Assembly (NCBI RefSeq): GCF_021654575.1
Contig: NZ_AP024488.1
Span: 4,239,501 to 4,303,500, forward strand
Length of the DNA stretch: 64,000 nucleotides
Direction of reading: 5' to 3'
Source: Desulfoluna limicola
Lineage (GTDB): Bacteria; Desulfobacterota; Desulfobacteria; Desulfobacterales; Desulfolunaceae
The translations under genes and the position numbers were made by a program. The notes beneath the pieces are model-generated. The model searched no databases, was not told where the DNA came from, and saw only the letters and a list, made by a program, of their open reading frames with translations. Positions 42,306 to 51,132 of this stretch are shown one piece after another. How positions within the stretch are numbered: position 1 is the stretch's first letter; every line of letters begins with the position of its first letter.

Positions 42306-44291
42306 TCACTCCAGAGCCGCCGAGGCTTCGGAGAGTGTTTCATAGATATGGGGGGAGAGATTTCTCGCCTTGAGGGAATCCCCCATCTTCATCCGCATGA
42401 AGGTACTGGTGGTGTAGCGCGTCACATCGCTGTAGAAGCGGTTCATTAAGGATTTCACCATGTCCATGTACTCATCGATGAGCTCTGAAGAGATGTCAAA
42501 GTTATCGTAGTTGACAATGGCTTTTACCTTCGCACCCACAGGGGAGAGGATGGATGCCACCCGCTCTTCTATCTGGCGGATTTCATCTCGGGTCCGAACG
42601 GAGAGACCTTCGAAATTGACATAGAACACCCCTTGCTCCGCGTCATAAACAAGGCGCTGTTCAATGGGAATGGAGAGAAGCTTCGCCTTAAGCCCCATGG
42701 GCTCTGGCTTGAAAAGACTTGGGTCCATCAGGCGGGGCTCCCCATTGATCACGGGCTGAAAATCCATCTGTGCCAGAATATCCCGTTCGAGGTCGATTCC
42801 CGGCGCAACCTCCGTCAGCACCAACCCCTCCGGGGAGAGCTCAAAGACGCATCGCTCAGTGATATAGAGGACAGGGTTGCCGGTTTCAGCGGCGATCTTC
42901 CCGGAAAAGGTGATCTGCTCCACGGCATCAACAAACTTTTTCACCGTCCCTTCCTGATCGATGCGGAGCTTCCCGTCGGACACGGAGACCTTCAGGCCGC
43001 CGGCGGTAAAGGTGCCTACAAACGCAATTTTCTTGGAGTTCTGGCTGATGTTGATAAAGCCACCGCATCCGGCAAGTCTGGGGCCGAATTTGCTGACATT
43101 GAGATTGCCCCCCTTGTCGGCCTGAGCAAGTCCCAGGACGGTGAAGTCAAGGCCGCCGCCATCATAGAAATCGAACTGATAGGGCTGGTCAATGATGGCA
43201 TCCACGTTGGCGGCGGCGCCAAAGCTCAAGCCGCCGGCCGGAATGCCTCCGATCACCCCGGGCTCTGCCGTCAGTGTCATGTAATCAAAGACGTTCTCTT
43301 CGGCCGCCACATTGGCCACCCCTTCGGGCATGCCGATGCCCAGGTTCACCACACTGTTGGGAATCAGCTCAAAGGCGGCCCTTCGGGCAATGATTTTCCG
43401 TTCGTCCAGGGGAAGGGGCTTGATGGAGGAGAGAGGAACCCGGAACTCTCCGGCAAAGGCGGGGTTGTAGGGGACGTCAAAGGTCTGCATGTGATTTTCT
43501 GGGTTGGTTGCCACCACCACGCAGTCCACCATGATCCCAGGGATTTTAACATCCCGTTGCCGCAAGGCCCCTTTCCCGGCGATGCGCTCCACCTGAACGA
43601 TGACAAACCCGTCATTGTTTTTTGCCGCGATGGCAAGGGAGAGGCTCTCGAGGGTCAAGGCCTCTTTCTCCATACTGATATTCCCATCCGGATCGGCCGT
43701 GGTGCCCCGGATGATGGCGACATCGATGGGCTGCGTTTTGTAGGCCAGATACTCCTTGCCGTCAAACTCAACGAGCTCCACCAGGTCCTCGGTGGTTCGA
43801 TTGTTGATCTTTCCCCCGCCGTTCCGGGGATCGATATAGGTCCCGAGCCCCACCCGGGTGATGGTCCGCGGTTTGTGTGCACCGGCATCTCTCAGCATGT
43901 GGGCCAGGCACCCCTGGGGAAAATTGTAGGCTTCAATCTTGTTGTCGATGGCCAGCTTCTGCATTTTAGGGATCAGGCCCCAATGCCCGCCGATGGCCCG
44001 TTTGATCATGCCCTCGTGGGCAAGGTGATTTGCTCCACGATCCTTGCCGTCGCCCTGGCCTGCTGCAAAATAGACGGTCAGGTCCCTGGGGTTATCTGTG
44101 TTCAAAAATCGCGATTCCAGTGCGATGGCGACCTCTTCGGCAAAACCGCTCCCGACGAATCCGCCAAGCCCGATCACATCGCCGTTCTGGACGATTTCCA
44201 CAGCCTGTTCTGCCGTCACCACCTTGTTCTTGTGGATGGGCCCGGGCTCCAAGCTGGCATTAAATGGGTGTGACAGCCTTTTCTTGTCCAT
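42306..44291 (-). CDS. Class I CoA-transferase with C-terminal extension
   Basis: Protein of 661 residues. The first about 530 residues match the CoA-transferase at 6737-8311 (GGFVGSGFAEEVAIALESRF; AAGQGDGKDRGANH; NLGIGMPEGV), with the catalytic glutamate in TAEPGVIGGIPAGG. About 130 more residues follow (YDAEQGVFYVNFEGLSVRT; MDMVKSLMNRFYSDVTRYTT), an extension absent from the first copy and of unknown role, perhaps regulatory or for oligomerisation. AGGAG precedes two adjacent ATG codons (44294, 44291); the second has better spacing. It probably activates a carboxylate imported by the adjacent GntP permease. Confidence 0.9.
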   Translation of the reverse strand: MDKKRLSHPFNASLEPGPIHKNKVVTAEQAVEIVQNGDVIGLGGFVGSGFAEEVAIALESRFLNTDNPRDLTVYFAAGQGDGKDRGANHLAHEGMIKRAIGGHWGLIPKMQKLAIDNKIEAYNFPQGCLAHMLRDAGAHKPRTITRVGLGTYIDPRNGGGKINNRTTEDLVELVEFDGKEYLAYKTQPIDVAIIRGTTADPDGNISMEKEALTLESLSLAIAAKNNDGFVIVQVERIAGKGALRQRDVKIPGIMVDCVVVATNPENHMQTFDVPYNPAFAGEFRVPLSSIKPLPLDERKIIARRAAFELIPNSVVNLGIGMPEGVANVAAEENVFDYMTLTAEPGVIGGIPAGGLSFGAAANVDAIIDQPYQFDFYDGGGLDFTVLGLAQADKGGNLNVSKFGPRLAGCGGFINISQNSKKIAFVGTFTAGGLKVSVSDGKLRIDQEGTVKKFVDAVEQITFSGKIAAETGNPVLYITERCVFELSPEGLVLTEVAPGIDLERDILAQMDFQPVINGEPRLMDPSLFKPEPMGLKAKLLSIPIEQRLVYDAEQGVFYVNFEGLSVRTRDEIRQIEERVASILSPVGAKVKAIVNYDNFDISSELIDEYMDMVKSLMNRFYSDVTRYTTSTFMRMKMGDSLKARNLSPHIYETLSEASAALE

Positions 44292-44294
44292 CAT

Positions 44295-44917
44295 TTTCTC
44301 CTGTTCAGCGCACGGTTTTCTACACCCACCACCACATAACGACACACATCTTGAGGAACCCCAAAGACGGAGGAGTTTCAACACCTGTCCCCCCTGAGGC
44401 GGTCAAAAAAAGCCCCCCCTTGTTCATAAAACCCTAAATCTGATGTGATGATGGCGCTTCGAAGCGTAGATCAAACGACTTTGGATACGGTACTCAGCAG
44501 CTCAGATGCTGCATAACGGGTCACCATGATGCAAGCGCTTTGGGCACTTTTTTACAGGCGCATCAAGTATTCGAGACGTTGCATTTAAAGGCAACAATTC
44601 AAACCAGTGCCTTACTTTACTCACACAAGCAAAACACCTTAAAAAGCATACTCGCAGCAAAAAAATGAAGCACAACAGAGACACATATCAATCCGATAAA
44701 ACAGAACTTTATCAATTTTCTCCCCCAGAAACAACAACAATCACTTACGCCGACAAACGATACCCGTCAACAACTATTCGCAATACCCCCCCCCATGGTG
44801 AGCTGGGGTAAAGCCGATATCCGACAGGGTCATTGCCTTGCTTTATAGAGTGGCCATGAAGTTCACGAAGCGAACTGACGCGTGAGGTAACGTTGTAGAG
44901 TCTCCAGCACTGGGGGC
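44295..44917. other. Gene-free stretch upstream of the second CoA-transferase
   Basis: Partly A+T-rich. Only short frames without ribosome sites occur. I looked for a GG-N10-GC sigma-54 promoter on the minus strand like that of the first operon and did not find one. Confidence 0.5.
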
Positions 44918-45034
44918 GGGCGCAGCCAGCGGCGACAACGTCATTGACAACCACCGGTTTCAATTGGAGCCACGGATCGCGACAACACGTGCAGCCGCAA
45001 TCAGCTTTCGAGGTGGCTCCACCTCACCACCGGA
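44918..45034 (+). repeat. Diverged C-type right half
   Basis: GCGGGCGCAGCCAGCGGCGA, later GCAGCCGCAATCAGCTTTCG, AGGTGGCTCCACCT and ACCACCGGAGAC at 45023-45034, a degenerate right border. Confidence 0.65.
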
Positions 45035-45060
45035 GACACGCTCTTCTGGACGCCCCCCTG

Positions 45061-46305
45061 CTACATCATAACCCCCACCATGGCGCCGGTCATGCAGGTA
45101 GCAATTGTCCCGGAGACGATGGACTTCAGGCCCAGACCGACGATCTCTTCCCGGCGTTCGGGGACCATGGAGTGAAGGCCCCCCAGCATGATCCCCAGGC
45201 TGCCGAAGTTTGCGAACCCGCAGAGGGCATACGTCATGATGTGCTGGCTGCGGGGTGAGAGGGCTTCTTTGGGCAGGTTGGCCAGCTCGATGTAGGCAAG
45301 AAGCTCGTTGAGAATGGTTTTTACGCCCATCAGGCTGCCTGCGGTCTGGGCTTCGGCCCAGGGGATGCCCATGAGCCACACCACGGGGGCCATAAGCCAG
45401 CCCAGGATGCGCTGGAGGGTAAGGGGGGCGTCACCGATGTCGGGTAGAAGGCCGATGAGCTGGTTCACGAGATTCACCAGGGCCACCAGCACGAGGAGCA
45501 TGGCGATGACGTTGAGGAATAGGGACAACCCGGCAGAGGTGCCTTGGGTGATGGCGTCCATACTGCTGGTCGCCGCCTGGTCGGGGGTAAGGGCCCCTGA
45601 GGTTCCGTCCCCGGTGTCCGGGACCATGAGCCGTGCCACCATAAGTGCGGCGGGAATGCTTATAAGAGAAGCGGTGAGGATATGGCCCAGGGCCCCCGGA
45701 ATGACGGGCCCGATAAAGCTGGCATAAAGGACCAGGACGGTGCCGGCCACGGTGGCCATGCCGCAAGTCATGATGGCGAAGAGCTCGCTTCGGCTCAGCG
45801 TTGCAAGGTAGGGACGGATCAACAGGGGAGATTCCACCATACCGACAAATACGTTGGCAGCGGCCCCCAACCCAAGCGCCCCGCCCACGCCCATGCTGCG
45901 TTCAAGAAGCCAGGCGATGCCATTGACAATTTTCGGGAGGATACGCCAATAAAAGAGCAGGGCAGATAACGCGCTCATGACAACAAGGATAGGCAGGGCG
46001 CGAAAGGCGAGGATAAAGTCCGAGCCGGGTGCCGCCACCTCAAAGGGAAGGCGCCCGCCCCCCAGATACCCGAAGACAAACCCCGCCCCCGCTTGGGTGG
46101 ACGCTTCAAGGGCCAGAACAGCCCCATTGAGCAGGATAAAAAGCTCTCGAAATATCGGAACCTTGAGCAGCAGCAGGGCCAGCAGAAACTGAAGACCCAG
46201 TCCGATGGCAATATTTCTCACCTGAGGCGCACGCCGGTTCTCACTCACTCCCCAGGCAATCCCCGTCAACACCAGAAGACCAAACAGACTCTGCAGCATC
46301 AGCAT
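45061..46305 (-). CDS. NupC-type concentrative nucleoside transporter (CNT family)
   Basis: Permease of 414 residues with the CNT layout: three N-terminal segments, re-entrant region GAGFVFGYLGGG, the GAAANVFVGMVESPLLIRPY block, MTCGMATVAGTVLVLY, and near the C-terminus ILNELLAYIEL and YALCGFANFGSLGIMLGG. Members import nucleosides with Na+ or H+. Several Met codons compete; ATG at 46305 has the GGAGG site at 10 bases, while the first Met at 46314 is only one base from it. It is a single-gene unit between repeats. Confidence 0.92.
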   Translation of the reverse strand: MLMLQSLFGLLVLTGIAWGVSENRRAPQVRNIAIGLGLQFLLALLLLKVPIFRELFILLNGAVLALEASTQAGAGFVFGYLGGGRLPFEVAAPGSDFILAFRALPILVVMSALSALLFYWRILPKIVNGIAWLLERSMGVGGALGLGAAANVFVGMVESPLLIRPYLATLSRSELFAIMTCGMATVAGTVLVLYASFIGPVIPGALGHILTASLISIPAALMVARLMVPDTGDGTSGALTPDQAATSSMDAITQGTSAGLSLFLNVIAMLLVLVALVNLVNQLIGLLPDIGDAPLTLQRILGWLMAPVVWLMGIPWAEAQTAGSLMGVKTILNELLAYIELANLPKEALSPRSQHIMTYALCGFANFGSLGIMLGGLHSMVPERREEIVGLGLKSIVSGTIATCMTGAMVGVMM

Positions 46306-46326
46306 CGTAAGCATTCCTCCTTTTTT

Positions 46327-46430
46327 GCCTCCGGCGGCCAGGGGATGATCCCCTGGGCCCCATTAGGCGAATGCTCCCAACCCTCGTGCCTCGGGCTGAT
46401 CACATTCGCGTACGGGCTGCGCCCGTGAAC
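46327..46430 (+). repeat. Composite element, D arm plus inverted C arm
   Basis: GCCTCCGGCGGCCAGGGGAT, GATCCCCTGGGCCCC, GCGAATGC ... CATTCGCG around CCCTCGTGCCTCGGGC, ending ACGGGCTGCGCCCGT. Confidence 0.85.
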
Positions 46431-46489
46431 ATTTGGAGAGGTAAGGATACTCTATTTTAGATCCAACGCTTAACTTTGGCCGGAACAGA

Positions 46490-46822
46490 TCACGTTTCTT
46501 CTAATAAAAGCTCATCCAGGGCCCACTTGTGCATGAGCTCCAGAAGGGGGAAAAGGCTGTGACCGCGTTCGGTCAGCGAGTACTCTACCCTGGGAGGAAC
46601 CTCCGGGTAGACGGTTTTTGTGAGAAGACCGTCTTTTTCCATCTCCTTGAGCTGCTGGTTCAGCATCTTCTGGCTCACCCCTGGAACAATACGCTCCAAC
46701 TCCTTGAACCGCATCCTGCCCTCATGCAGATGCCACAGGATCAGGCATTTCCACTTGCCGCCCACGATATCGATGGTCACTTCCACCGGACAGCGGTACG
46801 TTTTGTCCTTCCATAAAACCAT
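46490..46822 (-). CDS. HxlR-family transcriptional regulator
   Basis: Winged-helix protein of 110 residues with the HxlR pattern: CPVEVTIDIVGGKWKCLILW, then MRFKELERIVPGVSQKMLNQ and LTERGHSL. These proteins often respond to electrophiles or redox stress through the N-terminal cysteine (here C11). It is divergent from the glyoxalase-fold gene, with 158 bases between them, and probably controls it (inference). GGGAG lies 10 bases before the ATG. Confidence 0.92.
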   Translation of the reverse strand: MVLWKDKTYRCPVEVTIDIVGGKWKCLILWHLHEGRMRFKELERIVPGVSQKMLNQQLKEMEKDGLLTKTVYPEVPPRVEYSLTERGHSLFPLLELMHKWALDELLLEET

Positions 46823-46980
46823 AAAAAAAATTCTCCCGTCGGATGCCCATCATTCCTCAATTCATACCAAAAGGTGCGCAGCTCCCCAGAAAGTGCCTGA
46901 TTGCCCCGCCTCGACAACGTCACTATATTATCCCTGAATAACGACACATACAATCAAACATTCAAATAAGGAAACATACC

Positions 46981-47478
<498 letters not shown>

Positions 47479-47515
47479 TGATCTTAAATGGGTCGCAAGA
47501 TATCTGAATGGGGAA

Positions 47516-47606
47516 ACCCGTCAGCGAATGTGACAACCCGAGGAACGAGGGTTGGAGCATTCGCGAACCTGGGGTGCAGGGGATTTATCCCCTGCCCGCC
47601 GGAGGC
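47516..47606 (+). repeat. Composite element, C arm plus inverted D arm
   Basis: AACCCGTCAGCGAATGTGAC, CCGAGGAACGAGGGTTGGAG, CATTCGCGAACC, CAGGGGATTTATCCCCTG and CCGCCGGAGGC at 47596-47606; the mirror image of the copy at 46327. Confidence 0.85.
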
Positions 47607-47633
47607 ATCTTTGTTTAGGCTTTTCCCAATGTT

Positions 47634-48563
47634 TTAATGCTCATGCTTTTTACTTCGGCAGGTAGCGTCTGCGATGAGCTCTTTGTCGTCGCAGACCTCG
47701 AGTTCAGGCTGGAGAAGGACATGGGTGATATGAAACCGGTGATGGAGGGTCTCTTCGATTTTTTTCAGGGTGTCCCCGACACTGCTTAAGGGGAGGTCTT
47801 CGTGAAAATCGACGTGGGCTTCGAGGTGGATGTCTTTGTCGCTGAGTTGCCAGATATGGAGGTGGTGGATGTTCCTGATCTCTTTTTCTTCAAGCATGGC
47901 TTTCTCCACATCCGAAACGTCGATATGGGACGGCGTAAACTGCATGAGAACGGAGAGGCTTTGCATGACGAGGGCCCAGGAGGCGTAGATCAGGTAAAGT
48001 GCAATACCCATAGAAAGGAGGGGATCGAGCCGGTTCACGCCGAAGAGAGCCACGGCGATGCCACCTGCAAGAACAGCCACCGAGGTCATCATGTCGGTAA
48101 AGAGGTGCAGGGAGGCGGACCGGATATTAAGGCTGCCTTCGGCTTGGTCCTTCAACAGCAGAACGCAAAGGCCGTTGACCCCGATGCTTAAGATCGCCAG
48201 CAAAATGACCGGACCTGCTGAAACAGGCACCGGATCGATGAGACGCATCACCGCCTCTTTGATAAGGAGCAGGGCAATGGCCATAAGGGTGACGCTGTTG
48301 ATCGTGGCAGCCACGACCCCGGCCCGCCTGTAGCCAAAGGTTTTCTCCGGGGTGGAGGTTCGGGTGATGAGCTTTTCCGCGATGGCACTGATGATAAGGG
48401 CCACAACATCACTGGCGTTGTGGAGGGCATCCGAGAGAAGGGAGAGGCTCCCCGACAGAAGGCCCCCGATCACCTGGGCACCCGTGATGACGACATTCAA
48501 GGCAATGGTGAGCCCAAGGCGATTTCCCGACGGAGCATGATGGTGGTGATGGGCGTGACCCAT
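47634..48563 (-). CDS. Cation diffusion facilitator (CDF) metal efflux protein
   Basis: Protein of 309 residues with a His-rich start (MGHAHHHHHAPSG), six membrane segments and a cytosolic C-terminal domain. Metal-site residues are visible in SDALHNASDVVALI (second segment) and HLFTDMMTSVAV (fifth segment, HxxxD), the pattern of Zn2+/H+ exchangers. The C-terminal domain has HHLHIWQLSDKDIHLEAHV. GGAGG lies 6 bases before the ATG at 48563; longer upstream frame is repeat. Likely zinc or cadmium export. Confidence 0.93.
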   Translation of the reverse strand: MGHAHHHHHAPSGNRLGLTIALNVVITGAQVIGGLLSGSLSLLSDALHNASDVVALIISAIAEKLITRTSTPEKTFGYRRAGVVAATINSVTLMAIALLLIKEAVMRLIDPVPVSAGPVILLAILSIGVNGLCVLLLKDQAEGSLNIRSASLHLFTDMMTSVAVLAGGIAVALFGVNRLDPLLSMGIALYLIYASWALVMQSLSVLMQFTPSHIDVSDVEKAMLEEKEIRNIHHLHIWQLSDKDIHLEAHVDFHEDLPLSSVGDTLKKIEETLHHRFHITHVLLQPELEVCDDKELIADATCRSKKHEH

Positions 48564-48620
48564 GTGTGCCCTCCATAATCTTGGTTGAAAAACCACAGAA
48601 GTGCAGAGAAAAAACAAAAA

Positions 48621-48902
48621 GCCTTGCCGGCGGCCAAGGGCTAATGCCCTTGGAGCCCAGGTTCGCAAATGCTCTGAGCCCCCGTTCCTCGGGCTCTTCA
48701 CATTTGCTGACGGGCTTCGCCCGTGGGAAGCCCAACGGTGATTCTTTCTACCGTCTTCCCCGGCTGTCAGGCATGCGAAGCCATTTGAGGTTAACCTTTA
48801 CCGGAATAACTCCGGCGGCGAGGGGGGTGATACCACTGCAGCGAAAAACACATCGAAGGCGGGTTGCGGATGCGCATTGCCCCCGACAGGGCCACCGGAA
48901 GC
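48621..48902. repeat. Two composite element copies in one gap
   Basis: First (48621-48730): GCCTTGCCGGCGGCCAAGGG with CTAATGCCCTTGG, GCAAATGC ... CATTTGC around CCCGTTCCTCGGGC, and ACGGGCTTCGCCCGT. Second (48807-48902): ACTCCGGCGGCGAGG, TTGCGGATGCGCATTGCCCC, CACCGGAAGC, degenerate. The remaining 250 bases before the oxidoreductase gene show nothing. Confidence 0.7.
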
Positions 48903-49157
48903 ATTTTCGGGTTGAGGGACGCCGCCGACAGCCCCACCTGAGACACAAACAAACCTCATTTTAACGTGCCATAAAGAAAAGGGAAAGCACCGAAGTCCCT
49001 CTCCTGCCCACGCCACCGCGACCCTTGCCCTTGCTGTATCCCAGGCTAAGGGTGTTGATGCCCCCAATGCCGCCTTGCATTTACCGATATCGGGATTACA
49101 TTTGAAATACCTACGGCAAAAACCTTGAGCTTCAACCCACCTGACAGGGAGAGCCCC

Positions 49158-50387
49158 ATGAAGACAGATGCCAATCCCCTCGCCGCCCCACTCACCCTCC
49201 CCTGTGGAGCCGTTCTCAAAAATCGCATCCTGAAGTCTGCCATGAGTGAAATCATGGGAGACCGCAAGCACGGGCCCACACCGGAGCTTTTCCGTCTCTA
49301 CGAACGCTGGTCCGAAGGGGGCACCGGCCTTCTCGTCACCGGCAATGTCATGGTGGACCGACGCGCCTTAGGGGAACCCAGCAATGTGGTTATCGAAGAC
49401 GACCGCCACGTGGAGGCCCTTGCCACATGGGCCGAGAGCGGCAAAAAAGACGGCACCCACATCTGGGTACAGCTCAACCACCCGGGCCGTCAATCCCCGT
49501 CCTTTCTCTCACCGGAGCCGGTGGCGCCCTCAGCGGTCCCCTACACCTCCGACCTGAAACGGGCGTTCAATACCCCCCGAGCCCTTTCCGAGGCCGAGAT
49601 CCTGGAGATCATCGACCGGTTTGCCAAGGCCGCAGGGACCGTCAAGCGCGCCGGCTTCACCGGAGTGCAGATCCACGGGGCCCACGGCTATCTCGTCAGT
49701 CAGTTCCTCTCCCCCCTTTACAACCACCGCAGCGATCGCTGGGGAGGAGACATAAGCGGGCGCATGCGTTTCGTCCTGGAAATATACCGCGCCATCCGAA
49801 GGGAGGTGGGCCCGGAGTTTCCGGTGGGGATCAAGATCAATTCGTCGGATTTCAAGGGAAATGGATTTACGGAAGAGGAAGCCCTGGTCGTGATCACGGC
49901 TCTTTCTGAGGAGGGGATCGACCTGGTGGAGATCTCCGGCGGCAACTACGAGGCACCGGCCATGATGGGAGAGGCCAAAGGACAAAAGAAGGCCGCCCCC
50001 TACTTTATTGAGTTTGCGGACCGCGCGGCCAGGGCCGTACCCACGCCCATTGTCCTTACCGGCGGTTTTCGAACAGGCGAGATGATGAAAGCAGCCCTGT
50101 CGGAAACGGATGTCTCCATGGTAGGCCTGGCAAGACCCCTGGTGGTGGACCCCAAGCTACCGGAAAAGGTCCTCTCCGGAACCCCCTTCACCAGTTCAAT
50201 AAAGCCGCTTTCCACCGGAATCAAGCTTCTGGATCGCATCACCATGCTGGAGATCACCTGGTACGAAAACCAGATGCGCTACCTTGGCATGGGCAGAGAC
50301 CCGAAGCCCGATGAAAATGTTTATAAAACGGTCTGGAAAATTCTATCGGGAATGGGCGCGGTGGCGTTCAAGAGGCGTCGTGCCTGA
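49158..50387 (+). CDS. Old Yellow Enzyme-family NADH:flavin oxidoreductase
   Basis: FMN-dependent TIM-barrel enzyme of 409 residues: LKNRILKSAMSEIMGD near the start, QLNHPGRQSP, and the signature GVQIHGAHGYLVSQFLSPLY with NHRSDRWGG. The phosphate site VVLTGGFRT-like segment is present (IVLTGGFRTGEMM). Unlike 2,4-dienoyl-CoA reductases it lacks the C-terminal Fe-S and FAD domains. The ATG at 49158 follows GGGAGAG. Reduces activated C=C bonds; substrate unknown. Its stop touches the stop of the convergent gene (TGATCA). Confidence 0.92.
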   Translation: MKTDANPLAAPLTLPCGAVLKNRILKSAMSEIMGDRKHGPTPELFRLYERWSEGGTGLLVTGNVMVDRRALGEPSNVVIEDDRHVEALATWAESGKKDGTHIWVQLNHPGRQSPSFLSPEPVAPSAVPYTSDLKRAFNTPRALSEAEILEIIDRFAKAAGTVKRAGFTGVQIHGAHGYLVSQFLSPLYNHRSDRWGGDISGRMRFVLEIYRAIRREVGPEFPVGIKINSSDFKGNGFTEEEALVVITALSEEGIDLVEISGGNYEAPAMMGEAKGQKKAAPYFIEFADRAARAVPTPIVLTGGFRTGEMMKAALSETDVSMVGLARPLVVDPKLPEKVLSGTPFTSSIKPLSTGIKLLDRITMLEITWYENQMRYLGMGRDPKPDENVYKTVWKILSGMGAVAFKRRRA

Positions 50388-50816
50388 TCAGAGGGAGTCC
50401 TCCTCCTGCCACGGCAAGTTCACCATATCGGGATCAAAGGATTCACCGGGCTGTTTCTTCAATTTCAAGATGATCTGAATCACCTCGCGCACGAAGGCGT
50501 ACTCACAGATGGCGCTGCATCGTTCCAGGTGCCCTTTGTTATGGCAGTGGCCCGGGCAGTCGTCCCGGCCACTGTTTTTTTCGATATACCGTGTACCGGA
50601 GTAAAGATCCAGGAAATGGGTGGCGTGAACCACAAGGGTAGAACGGCACCCCTCCACAAGGTGAGTAAAGTAGAAAAGCCCCTTTTCAAGAACATTGAAG
50701 TCAGCCATATAGCCGTTGAGGTAGAGGGCGGTGTCCTTAATGAAATCGTCGCGGGAACGCCAGACGTCACCACAACAGGGGCACACTTTAAAATGTTCGG
50801 TCGCTATACGTCCCAT
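50388..50816 (-). CDS. Hypothetical cysteine-rich protein (zinc ribbon-like)
   Basis: Protein of 142 residues. FKVCPCCGDVW forms a CPCC knuckle near the N-terminus and DDCPGHCHNKGHLERCSAIC a second Cys/His cluster, suggesting one or two structural zinc sites. No known family. AGGA lies 5 bases before the ATG. It converges on the Old Yellow Enzyme gene with zero bases between stop codons. Confidence 0.7.
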   Translation of the reverse strand: MGRIATEHFKVCPCCGDVWRSRDDFIKDTALYLNGYMADFNVLEKGLFYFTHLVEGCRSTLVVHATHFLDLYSGTRYIEKNSGRDDCPGHCHNKGHLERCSAICEYAFVREVIQIILKLKKQPGESFDPDMVNLPWQEEDSL

Positions 50817-50903
50817 GGTGTCCTGTTTTTTTTAATGGTTAACGAATCCAGACCAGCACCTGCCACCAAAAACCGCTGTTGTGTTTATACTCAGTCAGAG
50901 TAT

Positions 50904-51099
50904 ACCTCCGGGGGCCCTGCCGGGGGCCAAATATCTGAAAAATTCAACAAACAGGCATTGAAACGTGTCCATAAACGACTCTGATGTTAAAGGCGGATGT
51001 GATTTGACCCGAGGAACGAGGGGCAAAGCGCAGCCGCAACCTGCTTTCAAGGTGGCACACCTTGCCGCCGGAGGCTGATTTTTTGAGCTTAATAGTTAC
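50904..51099. repeat. Complete composite element
   Basis: ACCTCCGGGGGCCCTGCCGG, B arm with CAACAAACAGGC, spacer, then GCGGATGTG ... GCAGCCGC-type arm around CCCGAGGAACGAGGGG, CAAGGTG-GCA-CACCTTG, GCCGCCGGAGGC (51064-51075), and outer end AGCTTAATAGTTAC. Confidence 0.88.
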
Positions 51100-51132
51100 A
51101 CTTTTTAAGATTATCAAACCCGCCGCAAGCTT

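Noticed and set aside
42633..44273. Plus-strand open frame of 546 codons
   Set aside because: It is the antisense shadow of the CoA-transferase, which has clear catalytic motifs and a ribosome site.
44295..44500. Second sigma-54 promoter before the longer CoA-transferase
   Set aside because: No GG-N10-GC pair with flanking consensus on the minus strand.
44745..44963. Minus-strand frame of 72 codons
   Set aside because: No ribosome site and it overlaps a repeat arm; composition is not protein-like.
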